DNA from: Anthopleura xanthogrammica
Lineage: Eukaryota; Cnidaria; Anthozoa; Actiniaria; Actiniidae
Direction of reading: 5' to 3'
Length of the DNA: 64,000 nucleotides
Assembly: GCA_964019055.1 (NCBI GenBank)
Contig: OZ025208.1
Coordinates: 5,034,453-5,098,452 of the forward strand
How positions within the stretch are numbered: the first letter of the stretch is position 1; each line of letters begins with the position of its first letter. The translations under genes were made by a program, and so were the position numbers. Shown here in pieces: positions 12,201 to 20,427 of the stretch. The notes beneath the pieces were generated by a model that saw only the letters and a list, made by a program, of their open reading frames with translations, ran no database searches and was not told the DNA's origin.

Positions 12201-15200
12201 GCGGTCGTGTGATTTTGTTATCGCGCGTTTGATATCAGACCAAATTGCACTCCACTTAGTTCAATTACCATTATAAATCGCACACTTTGTAGCCAATCAG
12301 ATTGCAGGATTTGCTAATGATTTCAAAATGGATATGATTAATAAGGTAATGTGTCATAATCAGAACTATTTTTGCACAGTTTCATTTTGATTGAATATCA
12401 TTGAAATGCATCCTAGCAAGTTCGGTCAAGAATTTTAGTTAACTTTACGTAGCTTGCACCGTCATTTAGCACAAGCACTGTTTGCATGTCACCTTCATTG
12501 CACGGCTATGCCTTTAGAATTATGTTCAGTAAGAGAATTCGAACGGTCATTATTCACCTCCTTGGGGAGAGGGGGGGGGGGAATTGTGTTGCGACATAAT
12601 ATAGCTTAACTCATCCCCCAAAAAGACACTATCTTCTTTATTACTAGCGGTTGCTACTTTCTCATCATTGTGTCATCCCACCTTGATATTCTTTGGGTGC
12701 AACAACATGATCATGACTCAAAACCCCTTGAGATAATAATAACAATGAAACAGCCGCCATGTTGGTTGATCTAACAAGAGAAGCTGATGAGGAATGCTTT
12801 GTTATCGTCAACCAACATGGCGGCTATGACGTAACATGCTCATGCACCCAATAAAAAGCTGATGCTGGCCTCAGTTGTGGCTAAAAACCGTGTAGTCCCC
12901 CTATTAATCCTCCTACCCCCATGGGCGTTGAATAATGACCTCCTTATTTAGTTTAGATTGTAAATTGAAAATTAATTGTCTTTGTTTAATATTTTTTAAT
13001 CATTAGGAAGTAGATTCATTGTCTGCAAAACTAGCAAGGACAAAAACAATCGAAAGCAAGGTTGAAAAGAAACAACCAGACGCAACCCCTGAAGAAATTG
13101 AAAAATTGAAACAAGAAACAAAACGCCTCTTAAAAGAAAAGGAAGAAATTGCCCTTCTCCTCAAGACCCATACAGCCCAAAAAGAAGCCGTAGACAAAGA
13201 ACTTGCTCTGCTACGTGAAGAGAAGAAAAAATTCGACAACAGTAGTCTTAAAGCACTTCGTCAAGAAGTCGAGGATTTTCAGACTTCAACAAAGAAATTG
13301 TTGAAAGAAAAGGACGAACTCAGTATAGGGGTCACTTTGAGAGACAAGAAAATTAAGCTGTACGAAATTGAGTTAGAAGAGCTACAGAAAAGAAAGACTC
13401 AAGATGACGTTACAGGGGTCAGTAAAGTTGGCACGCAAAATGGCATCCCAGAAAAATCAAATAAAGAAGTGGCAGAGCTGAGAGATAAACTTAGAAAGGA
13501 GATGCACAAATCAGCTGTCACTGAGGTTGGTAAAAGGGACAATGCAGGGACAGGGAATAAACATGCAAAGAAAAATACAGGGGAACGAATATGTAGAGGT
13601 GACAAAGCGACTTGGGGGAGGGAGGAAAGAAAAGGTACAAGTAAGGGGATGGGGATTGGCGATAGAAGCACCGGGCAGGGTAGGAAAACTTAAAGGAGTA
13701 AACATTTTTCTTACTTAAAACGTTACTCACTACAAAAAAAAATGGGGTATTTGATATTTTTTTTAAAACAGACAGAGCTTGAACAACTTAAAAGTAGCTA
13801 CCAAACAAAGCTTAAAGCTGAACAAGAAGAGATGGAAAACAAATGGGCAAAACGATTAAGGTAAAGCCACGAATATTTCCAAGTTACTGGGTAACTGAAC
13901 TCTCCATTTTTACTGTCGGCTCGTGGGCTGCTCAGTTGTATTAGTTTTTTATCACTGAATAATGTTTAAGATCGAGATTGGATCTCTTTTTTAAATGATT
14001 TCAAGCTCACAAAACAGTTTCTGCCACAGATAACAGTGACGGAGCTCATATTGTATATGATCTTATAACGTTTTCTATAGGAAAGAGTGCTCTGAATTAC
14101 AGACAGATCTTGCAGAGAAGTATGCACAAGAAAAGCGCGTGTGGCTCAAGAAGGAGAACGAACTTCAAAACATGGTATGTAATCACTATTGCTGGTCAAA
14201 ACTACATGAAAATATAATAAAACTGCTTAATCGCAGCATTCCCTACCGTAAATCTCCAAAAATAAGTCCCCTCCTCCCGAAAATAAATCTCTCCCCCCGA
14301 AAATAAGTCCCCTAATTTCATAACCAAAAAGGATCAGGCAGCAATGACTTCTTGTTTCATTTTTCGAATATTTCTGGCTCTTTTCTTGATAAGGTGTTAT
14401 GTGACAAAATATGTTTTATATCTGTGGAAACGCGCTAAAGACAGAAACTCTGAATTATCCCTTACACCCCTGAACAAAATACACTTTATCAATGGACTAC
14501 TTCGACGATGCGGCGGCCATTTTGGTAGGGGGCAAATATACAAATCTTTGTTACACTTATGGCATCGATTTAAATTAACGTTTCACCCCTAGACAACTTG
14601 ACAAGAGATAAATTAAGAAGATGGGCATGAAAGAAAGACAAATAAACGAAACCTTCTATTTTATCCGACATTTTTTTTTTTTTTTGCTCCCTGGACGCCC
14701 CATAATGCATTGCGATTCAAGATGTGAAAATAATGACTGATACTACATAGAAAAATGAAATGCTTGTCACTTAACCAGCATGATAGGGCCAGAGAAACCC
14801 AGGATTTGTTTTTTTCTCCATCAGATCCTACGTATACCCCCGGTAACTCGTAAAAAAGTTATTTTCATTAATTCAGATTCAAGATGCCCGCCGCATCGTC
14901 GGAGTAGTCCATTGTCATTAGTTTACTAGAAGCAAAAGCTGGAAAATGATTAATAAGATTGGATTATATATCCACTTATTTGGCCGTAGATACGTCAATA
15001 AATACACATTTCCCCTTCCTTTTTTCATCAAGATTCGACAGATGAAGATGCTTTTGGATAAGCGAACAAAAGGAGCTGCAGAAGAGAAGAAAAGGTTGGA
15101 ACAAGAGTTAGCAAAAGCAAAAGCTTTTCAAGAAAGCACTGCAAGCCTTGACTCTGGTTCTATCTCGGATGACGCAGTAGATGCAGGATCTTCGACCCCC

Positions 15201-15899
15201 GGAGAGACAAAGAAGGAGAAGAACAGCTTTTCCAATAATAACGGTAATCTTAGTGACTGCTGGGTTCTCCATTGCAGTGTTGTTGGGAAAGGTTAAGAGG
15301 CCGGATCAGGAAGGGCTAGTATAAGCCAGTTCAAAGTTTAATAATCGTTTTCAGTGCGCATGCGATTTTATCCCGAATTTCTCACCTTCTTTTATTTTTA
15401 ATTAAACAAAAGAAGGTGAGAAATTCGGGATAAAATCGCATGCGCACTGAAAACGATTCTTAAACTTTGAACTGGCTTATAGCCGCTATCCAAAAGGTCC
15501 CCGGCCCATTGAATGCATAAGAAAATATTATTATTCTGTGTGAATTAATATACTTCTCACGTATTTCTAATTTCTAATTCTAATTATTCAGATGCCTTAA
15601 ACGACCGTGATCTTCGCCGAGTGGCCTATAAACTAATCAATGACGAGTGGTCTCAGCTAGGGACATTCTTAGGGGTGGCTGATTCAGAGCTTCACAAGCT
15701 GATGGGCCTAAATATGGGGCCTCAGGAGAAAGCCTTCCGTTTATTGGGCATATGGAGGACGGGAAGTTCCTTTGGAAAGAACCAGTTGGTTTCACAGCTT
15801 GCAGTGGCTCTTGAGGAAATCAATCGAAAAGACCTCGCTCAGTTTGTAGTGGAGCAAATGATGTCTGGAAAGCCAAGGAAAAAGTTTTTTGGCTGGTGA
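1..15899 (+). CDS. Kinase / long coiled-coil / Death-domain protein (5' end outside window)
   Basis: Spliced gene reconstructed from GT-AG junctions whose phases agree. Exons: 1-29, 253-298, 493-540 (less sure), 1290-1398, 1767-3011, 3773-4116, 4736-8378 (with a frameshift near 6915-6931), 8685-9359, 13007-13525, 13772-13860, 14081-14174, 15033-15243, 15592-15899. Together about 2,450 residues. Seen: the end of a Ser/Thr kinase catalytic domain, then almost unbroken Lys/Glu/Leu-rich coiled coil, then a C-terminal Death domain ending at the stop. Known: Death domains mediate homotypic assembly in apoptosis and innate signalling; the kinase end resembles DAPK, MLCK and titin kinases. Inferred: a cytoplasmic scaffold kinase in which the coiled coil oligomerises and the Death domain recruits partners. 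Classical DAPK has ankyrin repeats and ROC-COR instead of coiled coil, so this is not a plain DAPK orthologue. The alternative is two neighbouring genes fused by my exon chaining. Confidence 0.75.
155..400. repeat. Two trinucleotide microsatellites in the first introns
   Basis: (TTG)n passing into (TCG)n at 155-188, and an imperfect (CTG)n with interspersed CTC/TAC at about 318-400. The second starts just after the donor of the kinase exon ending at 298. Confidence 0.85.
493..540 (+). CDS. Possible 16-residue linker exon after the kinase domain
   Basis: A pyrimidine-rich ttttcatcag acceptor precedes 48 bases that stay open in phase 0 and end at a gttagt donor. It would encode TVGLRGKKERTSTLSH, a basic Ser/Thr-rich linker between the kinase domain and the exon at 1290. 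A basic segment directly after a CaMK-type kinase could be autoregulatory, but no calmodulin-binding pattern can be claimed from 16 residues. It could also be an optional or false exon; skipping it keeps the frame. Confidence 0.5.
751..888. mobile_element. Short TIR element in intron
   Basis: aaaaaactgggtcgagttgg / ctaactcgacccagtttttt (with cat and atg next to them) form inverted arms of about 24 bp, interior 90 bp with ccaagatggcg. No ORF. Intron between exons 493-540 and 1290-1398. Confidence 0.75.
1290..3011 (+). CDS. Linker exon (1290-1398) and first coiled-coil exon (1767-3011)
   Basis: Exon 1290-1398 sits between a tttattttag acceptor and a gtaagt donor. It encodes a Ser/Leu/Asp-rich linker containing SLSDISNSLL and ends in phase 1. 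Exon 1767-3011 starts after tttcag and runs 415 residues to a gtatgt donor. Its sequence is dense in Lys, Glu and Leu with heptad spacing (for example ELEEKVKAAETKAE), typical of a two-stranded coiled coil. No globular domain is visible. Neighbouring exons keep the same composition and agreeing phases, so they belong to one reading frame. Confidence 0.8.
3041..3280. mobile_element. MITE-like foldback element in an intron
   Basis: The left end reads accgtctttactcgtttaag and the right end, reverse-complemented, reads accgtatttactcgataaac. Both continue into GC-rich gcgccgcc/gccgcagcgc sequence. This gives imperfect terminal inverted repeats of about 35 bp around a 170-bp AT-rich centre. No coding capacity. 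It lies between the coiled-coil exons ending at 3011 and starting at 3773. Confidence 0.7.
3773..4116 (+). CDS. Coiled-coil exon of the kinase/Death-domain gene
   Basis: Starts after a gatttcag acceptor in phase 1 and ends at agg|gtaaga in phase 0. It encodes about 115 residues, mostly charged coiled coil (SDLQKELQSV; ELLQEKLAVAQEEKAQL) with a short Ser/Thr/Pro-containing break in the middle (NNETPSDSNFESL) that may act as a hinge. Phases match the exons on both sides. Confidence 0.78.
4117..4735. other. Intron without recognised features
   Basis: Between the donor at 4117 and the tgttcaacag acceptor at 4734-4735. Contains unremarkable AT-rich sequence and a purine-rich patch near 4400-4425. 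The open frames seen here on both strands look like chance. Confidence 0.6.
4736..8378 (+). CDS. Giant coiled-coil exon with one frameshift
   Basis: Starts GAT ATA GAT AAG after the acceptor at 4735 and ends at gaggaa|gtaaga-like donor 8379. The first frame (4736 to a TGA at 6929-6931) gives about 730 residues; the second (from about 6915) gives about 485 more. Both are high-scoring coiled coil, and no GT-AG intron can bridge the junction, because the stop precedes any usable donor. Residues encoded by about 5504-6390 form tandem ~52-residue repeats. A short Gly/His stretch (GGHGHGHGDG) near 7105-7130 and a CNNC motif near 7750 break the coiled coil. The frameshift may be an assembly error, a population variant or real. 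Confidence 0.75.
5504..6390 (+). repeat. Tandem ~52-residue (156-bp) protein repeats inside the coiled coil
   Basis: Five units start near 5504, 5660, 5807, 5963 and 6119, followed by a partial unit at 6275. Lengths are 52, 49, 52, 52 and 52 residues. Shared pattern: a charged start, then EL or EM, K-N-K-Q, a central RI..LE (for example RISLLEQNVERAEEKL) and an acidic end such as EKELKLLK or KNELLK. DNA identity between units is low, so the duplications are old or the protein pattern is under constraint. Confidence 0.7.
8685..9359 (+). CDS. Mixed coiled-coil/low-complexity exon
   Basis: Starts after tatttacag in phase 0 (ISSQVTRHGLG) and ends at GAG|gtttgt in phase 0; 225 residues. The first half is coiled coil (KEKLRALKTKVQTIKAEAK). 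The second half is less regular (YDATFRGYSGWRSLQKDGYD; SCPAPDIGDWIGDASKFLEE) and is the only stretch in the middle of the protein with frequent aromatics, so it may fold as a small globular unit. No family recognised. Confidence 0.72.
10112..12356. mobile_element. Cluster of related foldback (MITE-like) elements
   Basis: Arms of inverted repeats: about 10117-10180 with 10210-10272; 10378-10460 with 10470-10552; and 12125-12200 with 12210-12285. Ends share the motif gatttcaaaatggatatnat (near 12106 and 12327 on +, near 10270 and 11785 as complement), showing that they are copies of one family inserted in or next to each other. Units carry short boxes such as gcacgac and gtgcaatt in both orientations. 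11783-12125 has matching inverted ends (tatccactttgaaatca / tgatttcaaaatggata). No coding capacity. Confidence 0.72.
12693..12851. mobile_element. Short TIR element (TTGGGTGCA ends)
   Basis: Ends are ttgggtgca and tgcacccaa, exact inverted repeats. Inside is a second inverted pair (gccgccatgttggttga / tcaaccaacatggcggc). A diverged relative lies at about 37255-37405, sharing the internal blocks cttgagat, aacagccgccat, gatctaacaagaga and caaccaacatgg. This supports a dispersed non-autonomous DNA transposon family. Confidence 0.75.
13007..14174 (+). CDS. Three coiled-coil exons (13007-13525, 13772-13860, 14081-14174)
   Basis: 13007-13525 (173 residues) begins EVDSLSAKLART after cattag and ends at GAG|gttggt, a weak donor chosen because only this phase 0 end joins openly to the next exon. 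13772-13860 (TELEQLKSSYQTKLKAEQEE) ends in phase 2 at gtaaag. 14081-14174 (KECSELQTDLAEKYAQEKR) ends in phase 0 at gtatgt. All three continue the charged coiled coil, with Trp residues appearing near the end (ENKWAKRL; KRVWLKKE). Confidence 0.75.
14489..14918. mobile_element. Candidate TIR element in intron
   Basis: atggactacttcgacgatgc (near 14492) pairs with gcatcgtcggagtagtccat (near 14893), giving inverted arms of about 30 bp separated by 360 bp without coding capacity. The interior contains a poly-T run at about 14670. Target-site duplication not clear. Confidence 0.5.
15033..15243 (+). CDS. Coiled-coil exon plus acidic/Ser-rich linker before the Death domain
   Basis: Starts after ttcatcaag in phase 0 (IRQMKMLLDKRTKGAAEEKK) and ends at ACG|gtaatc in phase 1; 70 residues. 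The first half is the last coiled-coil segment. The second half (STASLDSGSISDDAVDAGSS and then PGETKKEK) is a flexible Ser/Asp-rich linker leading into the Death domain of the next exon. Its many Ser/Asp positions could be phosphorylation sites (inference). Confidence 0.78.
15320..15481. repeat. Near-perfect 160-bp palindrome in the last intron
   Basis: Arms of about 72 bp (15321-15392 and 15408-15480) are almost identical when one is reverse-complemented, around a 15-bp AT loop. The outer ends read tataagccag / ctggcttata, consistent with a TA-flanked foldback MITE. It lies between the donor at 15244 and the Death-domain exon acceptor at 15591, so it would form a long hairpin in the pre-mRNA. 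Confidence 0.85.
15592..15899 (+). CDS. Terminal exon: Death domain
   Basis: Acceptor ttattcag, phase 1, stop TGA at 15897-15899; 102 residues. The sequence follows the six-helix Death domain pattern: DLRRVAYKLINDEWSQLGTF (helices 1-2), LGVADSELHKLM (helix 3), EKAFRLLGIWRT (helix 4, with the conserved Trp), LVSQLAVALEEINRKDLAQF (helices 5-6, with the typical LxxALxxIxRxDLA ending). The last residues are basic (GKPRKKFFGW). Family knowledge: such domains pair with other Death domains in FADD, MyD88, IRAK and similar complexes. Its partner here is unknown. An AATAAA follows at 16019-16024. Confidence 0.9.
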
Positions 15900-16018
15900 A
15901 AATGGTAGATTTTATGACGTATAGAAGAACATGTTTTTATTATAAATCTGTGGCACTACTAGGTCTACTAGCACATTTCTGAGCTAACCAGCAACACTGC
16001 GGACTTCAATTTGTTAAT

Positions 16019-16024
16019 AATAAA
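16019..16024 (+). terminator. Candidate polyadenylation signal
   Basis: AATAAA about 120 bp after the Death-domain stop codon, in AT-rich sequence; the natural 3' end of the gene. Confidence 0.55.
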
Positions 16025-16279
16025 AATGAACACTAATATTTATATCAAAGATACTTACAAGGTAATGAGTGATAAAATTTTAAGTTGCATTTTGTAATTA
16101 ACGGCGTAGGAAAATATTTTACAAGCGTTTTTTTAAAAACATAGATATTTCTCGGAGAAAACCAAGAAAACCATCATGACATAGTTTTCTCGGTTTTCTG
16201 ATCAGGCACAGCAAGGAATTTTCCCAATGCAAAGGTGAAAAAAGGAATAGATAAAAAAGATATGATAAGAGTATAATGA

Positions 16280-16637
16280 GTGTGAATGTGTGTCTGTGGA
16301 GGGAGGGGGTGGGGTGTGTGTGGGGGGGAGGGGGCTGGGTAGACGTGGGTTAAATGTAGGGGGACTTTGTATGGTGAATTTAGCCAATTTAGCCAAGTAA
16401 CATGAGAAACCGTTTGTAGTGTGTGTGAGGGTGAGGGGGGGGGGGGGGGGGAGGAGGCGAGAAATAGAGTGAGAAATAAGAAATAAGTACGACATTTTTT
16501 GTAATAAAATTGTTTTGACGCTGTGAATGCAATAAGTGTGAAGATAATATAATTGTGTACGGGGGGGGGGGGGGGGACTGCAGTAAAAATGCAGAAGCGC
16601 TTGGTCGTGCGAGACTTGTATAAAATGTTTCTGGATA
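16280..16637. repeat. G-rich low-complexity sequence next to the assembly gap
   Basis: Three G-rich tracts (about 16300-16365, 16425-16455 and 16560-16577) with GTGTGTG stretches. Runs of 14 or more G are hard to sequence and probably explain the gap that follows. Long proline-rich frames on the opposite strand are by-products of these runs, not genes. Confidence 0.75.
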
Positions 16638-16837
16638 NNNNNNNNNNNNNNNNNNNNNNNNNNNNNNNNNNNNNNNNNNNNNNNNNNNNNNNNNNNNNNN
16701 NNNNNNNNNNNNNNNNNNNNNNNNNNNNNNNNNNNNNNNNNNNNNNNNNNNNNNNNNNNNNNNNNNNNNNNNNNNNNNNNNNNNNNNNNNNNNNNNNNNN
16801 NNNNNNNNNNNNNNNNNNNNNNNNNNNNNNNNNNNNN
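16638..16837. other. Assembly gap (200 N)
   Basis: Exactly 200 unknown bases, a typical placeholder size. The true distance, and whether the two sides are adjacent, cannot be judged from the sequence. Confidence 0.98.
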
Positions 16838-17105
16838 GTGTTGCATAGCAGGTCATGTAGGAGTATTGGGGCCAAAACAAGTGTCTATAACAGTGAGGTT
16901 ATATGGGTTTCAGCCATAAATTGGGGTTTGACTATATATGCAGCACACTTAATTGCCAACCTAATCATTATCACAATCTCAATTCCTCCAATTATCTAGT
17001 AACTATCTACCTAACCCAAAAGCATATACATTCTTTGGTTCTTAAAGTCACTGAGCAAGACTGACAACCTACTATATAGCATGACCTCTTGCATTTTAAA
17101 TTCAG

Positions 17106-17876
17106 GTTTCCAAAGTTCAAAGGTGTGGAAGCCATGAATTGTACAATAGATGAAGGAGAAGTACTATTTATGCCATCATTTTGGTGGCATGAGGTACAGT
17201 CATACCCAAGCCAAGAAAAGCCTAGAAATGTAGCTGTTAATTATTGGTAAGTGAATGTGATATCATAAAGTAATAAAAAAGTGAGGAGTACATTTTAAAG
17301 TGGGGGGGGGGGGGGGGGGCTAGTATGCAAAATTAGAGGGAAAAATTGGGGGGCTAAGATTAGAAAATTTAGAAGACTAGTAAGAATGGAAAAGGAAATT
17401 ATTAAAACAAATATAAGCATATTCAGAGGTTTACAGTCAAACTAAGAAAACAGTGAACACTTAAAATATATCTGGAATGTTTATGTGTTTGATCACAGCG
17501 CGGTCACGCAAAGTATTTTCCCATTTAAAAGTTTCAAACTTCATATTTTAGCTTTATTCTCGTGAAATTAGAAGTTTCTATTCGAGACAGACGGATACAT
17601 GAGAGAAGGATTCAATACACTCTTTTTTCATGGTGGTGGGAAATATCTTTTTTACAAGCAACAGCCTAAATAAACATTCCAGACATATTTTAGGTGTTCA
17701 CGGTTTTCTTAGTTTGACTGTATATGTACGTAAGGTATGCCTTTTTTAATCTTTAATTATATTCATCACATTAATTATTCTTGGTTTTCAGGTATGAACC
17801 ATTTCTTACAAAGGAATATCCTTGTGACTCTTGTAAGATTGATATCAATCCATTCTACCATCATCTACTTCATTAA
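17106..17876 (+). CDS. JmjC/cupin-8 family hydroxylase, last two exons
   Basis: Exon 17106-17246 (acceptor aaattcag, donor gtaagt) and exon 17792-17876 (acceptor ttttcag, stop TAA). Spliced: FPKFKGVEAMNC, then EGEVLFMPSFWWHEVQSYP, NVAVNYWYEPFLTKEYPC, and a short tail ending FYHHLLH. The GEvLFmPsfWWHeV motif is typical of the cupin-8/JmjC fold of Fe(II)/2-oxoglutarate oxygenases; the His is the distal iron ligand. Family members hydroxylate proteins or RNA; which one applies here cannot be told. The HxD motif and N-terminus must lie upstream, in or beyond the gap. AATAAA at about 18108 could end the transcript. The intron holds a TIR element. Confidence 0.78.
17290..17340. repeat. Poly-G tract in JmjC intron
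   Basis: A run of about 18 G at 17302-17319 in otherwise AT-rich sequence, followed by a looser G-rich patch. Similar C runs occur near 18861, 18968 and 21341. Confidence 0.8.
17434..17720. mobile_element. TIR element with TA target duplication, in JmjC intron
   Basis: Left end cagtcaaactaagaaaacag; right end reverse-complemented cagtcaaactaagaaaaccg. Inverted arms are about 50 bp with four or five mismatches, flanked by TA on both sides. Size 287 bp, no ORF. CAGTC ends with TA duplication fit a Tc1/mariner-type MITE (inference). Confidence 0.85.
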
Positions 17877-19050
17877 ACCAATCAAGTCCACTACTAAATT
17901 GGCTTTGTTCACTGGGCACTGGCTCACTGCTCTGTTGACAGTGCAGGAGGTCTTACACAAGTCCCATAGCTAAGCCCACCAACACTCGTGGTCTTAAAAT
18001 ATGTAGATTTTAAAACTCTTTTCTCTAAAACAAAGATAAAGCTCTTTTAGGGTTGGTTATACAATATACACCTAATTGCATTAACGTTATCATAAAATTA
18101 TTATAAAAATAAAAAATAACAAAATAACAAATAGGAATTAATTAGAAATATTTTTCTTGTTTTTGATTCTAAAGCCGCCGAGATTGATGAGAACAACTGT
18201 TTAGTAATATACCAACAAGATAATCTCAAAAATATCTTCCTATACCTTGAAAACAGTGAAATAATTGCACCTGATATTGCAAAAATAATGAATTCTCATT
18301 TGCAATTTTTTTATTTTTATATGACAACATTCTTGCAATTAGATTCACATAGTGAAAAACAAAGAATATTCATGCAGACTCTCTAATGGGGGAATCAAGG
18401 TGTATTGGTCATACTTAAGATGTAGAGAATTATTCGAAGGATAGAAAACTTTGTTGCTGTTATCAGTTGTAGTAACCAATCTAACTAGATCAAAAGGAAA
18501 ATACATAAGTTTTGAAGAAAAAAAACTTTACAAATCTCTTTTATAATGCATTGTTTATTATATGGCTGTAATTTTTGCTGTTTTCTAGTGTATATATTAT
18601 TAAAAATCCATATTCAATGCCTACAAATTATCAAATAATCACTATCCACTCATATATATATCCACACACAACTGAAGTCACTGTTTTCAAAAAATTATAG
18701 AAATAGAATTTTAGACTTTAATTCTTCTTCACCTCTAAACAAAGTAGCAAAAGGCTATTAAAACAGGAAATAAAAAATATTAAACTATTAAAAAAGACTA
18801 GGCAAAGATTAAGATGTGAATCAGTGGCAGATTTAGGGGGTGGTCAGAGGGTGCCCTTGACCCCCCCCCCCCCCCCCTCCTTCTTTCTAGCTGGATATTA
18901 GTTGGTTTGTATAGCAAAAGGAGCATCTTCTTGATTTTGTGACCCCCATACTCAAAATCCTAAATCTCCCCCCCCCCCCCCCCCAGCAAATTATGTTTAC
19001 CAGTATTTACCAACAACAAAAACACCAATTTGATATAAGTTCAGTGTTCA
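17877..19050. other. Non-coding AT-rich stretch with C-tract repeat
   Basis: 3' flank of the JmjC gene. No exon-like sequence seen. At about 18828-18985, two C runs lie between gcagatttaggggg and cctaaatctccccc, which are inverted, so this looks like a small foldback element with expanded homopolymers. Confidence 0.5.
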
Positions 19051-19051
19051 A

Positions 19052-19345
19052 GGGTGGCATGGTTGGCATATGTTTCTAATGCATTGTCTTTCACCGCTGT
19101 GAGTCCAACGGGTCGAGTCACTGGTTCAAACCCTGCAGTCGCCTAGTGTGAATTGAGTTTGTTTGATGTGTTGTTCTCTCCCTTGTCACAAGGGTTTTTG
19201 TTTTTTTCCCTCCCTCCATGAAAATCAACATGTGAGTCGAGCATAGTGTGTATATAATAGTAAATGTAGTGGTAGTGAGTGTGAGTGAAAGCATGCGCAC
19301 ATCAGCAAAAGCTGCCAAATAATCAGCCTGCTCTAACAAAAAGAA
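19052..19345 (+). mobile_element. tRNA-derived SINE
   Basis: The head contains ggcatggttggcat, ctttcaccgctgtgag and ctggttcaaaccctg, which match the A-box region, anticodon-side sequence and B box (GGTTCRANYCC) of a tRNA-like promoter. It is followed by a gagtttgtttgatgtgttgt / tctctcccttgtc body as in other SINEs of this window (61330). The A box is degraded, so an old copy. Confidence 0.6.
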
Positions 19346-19527
19346 GATTACTATTATAGTGCAAAAATTAAAATAAATTAAAAATTATTATTTTTTCTTT
19401 ACTGCATAATACAAAAAATATATAAATACGAATAATGATATACATTTGCACATAGAATTACTAAAAATATATTTTGATATCATGAATTGGAAATTCAAGA
19501 AAATGTTCCAAAACATTATGTACACTA

Positions 19528-20271
19528 TTATTGGCGAAAAATGTCTTTGTTATTTTTAGCGATTGTTAGTAACACCACAGTGTTTGATTTGATGTTCTTT
19601 GGTAACAAGAAATAAGAACGGACTATAGCCTTTGCTGCAGAAGAAGAATTAGCCCAGATATGCAGTACTTGTTTATGCCATTTATCCAGTGTATTTCGTG
19701 TAGAATTCTCTACTCCATTGAGCTTCTTGTTCAACAAATATTCAGCATCTTCCAGAGTAAAGTTGCCTCTGTATTTCATGGCTCGCGTGACAGAAACACC
19801 AATCTTGAACCCAAACATTCGACATGTGTAATCAGTTATCGAACCTCCGTAAGGAAAATATTGAATCTCCATTTCCGTTTTATCGAGTTTAGCGTTATAA
19901 CACTTTTGTAACATTTCGTAGCTTAGAACTTCGCTTTTCTGCGAGCTGCCGCCAGCATTTGGAGTGATTGTCATTCTGAGCGAGCCATCAGAAAGCTTCA
20001 TTGAGTTGATCGACCTCAACTGGTCCAACTCTGTTACAACAATTCCTCCAGTATAAATCGAAGTAATATTCCTCCGAAATCTCACAATATCACCTAATTT
20101 TACTGCAAAATTATCTCCCACATAGAACTGAGGCTTGAAAATGAAGGGAGAGGTCTTCTTCCTTCGCTTCTGTCGCCTCAATCCAATTTCTGTTGTATCA
20201 TTCTTTCGTGTTAATAACTTTTGATTTTCAGTTCGTATAAAAGTTTTGGTCTGTTTGAGAGCGATTCCCAT
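19528..20271 (-). CDS. Unrecognised intronless 247-aa protein
   Basis: A single uninterrupted frame, ATG at 20271 to stop at 19528, far longer than chance in this AT-rich DNA. The N-terminus is very basic (GLRRQKRRKKTS near residues 31-42). The middle looks like beta-rich globular sequence (VKLGDIVRFRRN; YTGGIVVTELDQL). The C-terminal third has KIGVSVTRAMKYRGNFTLED, KWHKQVLHIWANSSSAAKAI and VVLLTIAKN, which look conserved but which I cannot assign to a named family. No signal peptide or membrane segment. Being intronless among spliced genes, it may be a retrocopy or of mobile-element origin (inference). Function unknown. Confidence 0.6.
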   Translation of the reverse strand: MGIALKQTKTFIRTENQKLLTRKNDTTEIGLRRQKRRKKTSPFIFKPQFYVGDNFAVKLGDIVRFRRNITSIYTGGIVVTELDQLRSINSMKLSDGSLRMTITPNAGGSSQKSEVLSYEMLQKCYNAKLDKTEMEIQYFPYGGSITDYTCRMFGFKIGVSVTRAMKYRGNFTLEDAEYLLNKKLNGVENSTRNTLDKWHKQVLHIWANSSSAAKAIVRSYFLLPKNIKSNTVVLLTIAKNNKDIFRQ

Positions 20272-20427
20272 AATAGGAATTTCGATTCCTTCTTGTCTTT
20301 CTTGTATTTGTGGTTGTCATTGCTGTAGTAGTGGTGTAAAGTGATGTAATATGGATAAACTCTTTCTTTTTTATGTTGAAAACTTTGTTATTGCGTTGAC
20401 ATTGCATCAGCTATTTGCGCCATATGC

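Larger units (their letters stand above)
9360..13006. other. 3.6-kb intron rich in foldback repeats
   Basis: The largest intron of the gene. From about 9400 to 10100 no feature is seen apart from a short run of C near 9985. Most of 10112-12356 consists of foldback elements, and 12693-12851 is a separate TIR element; both are listed separately. No exon with agreeing phase was found here; the frame runs directly from 9359 to 13007. Confidence 0.6.

Noticed and set aside
16174..16999. Proline-rich frames crossing the N gap
   Set aside because: They read complementary G runs and run through unknown bases; no support as protein.
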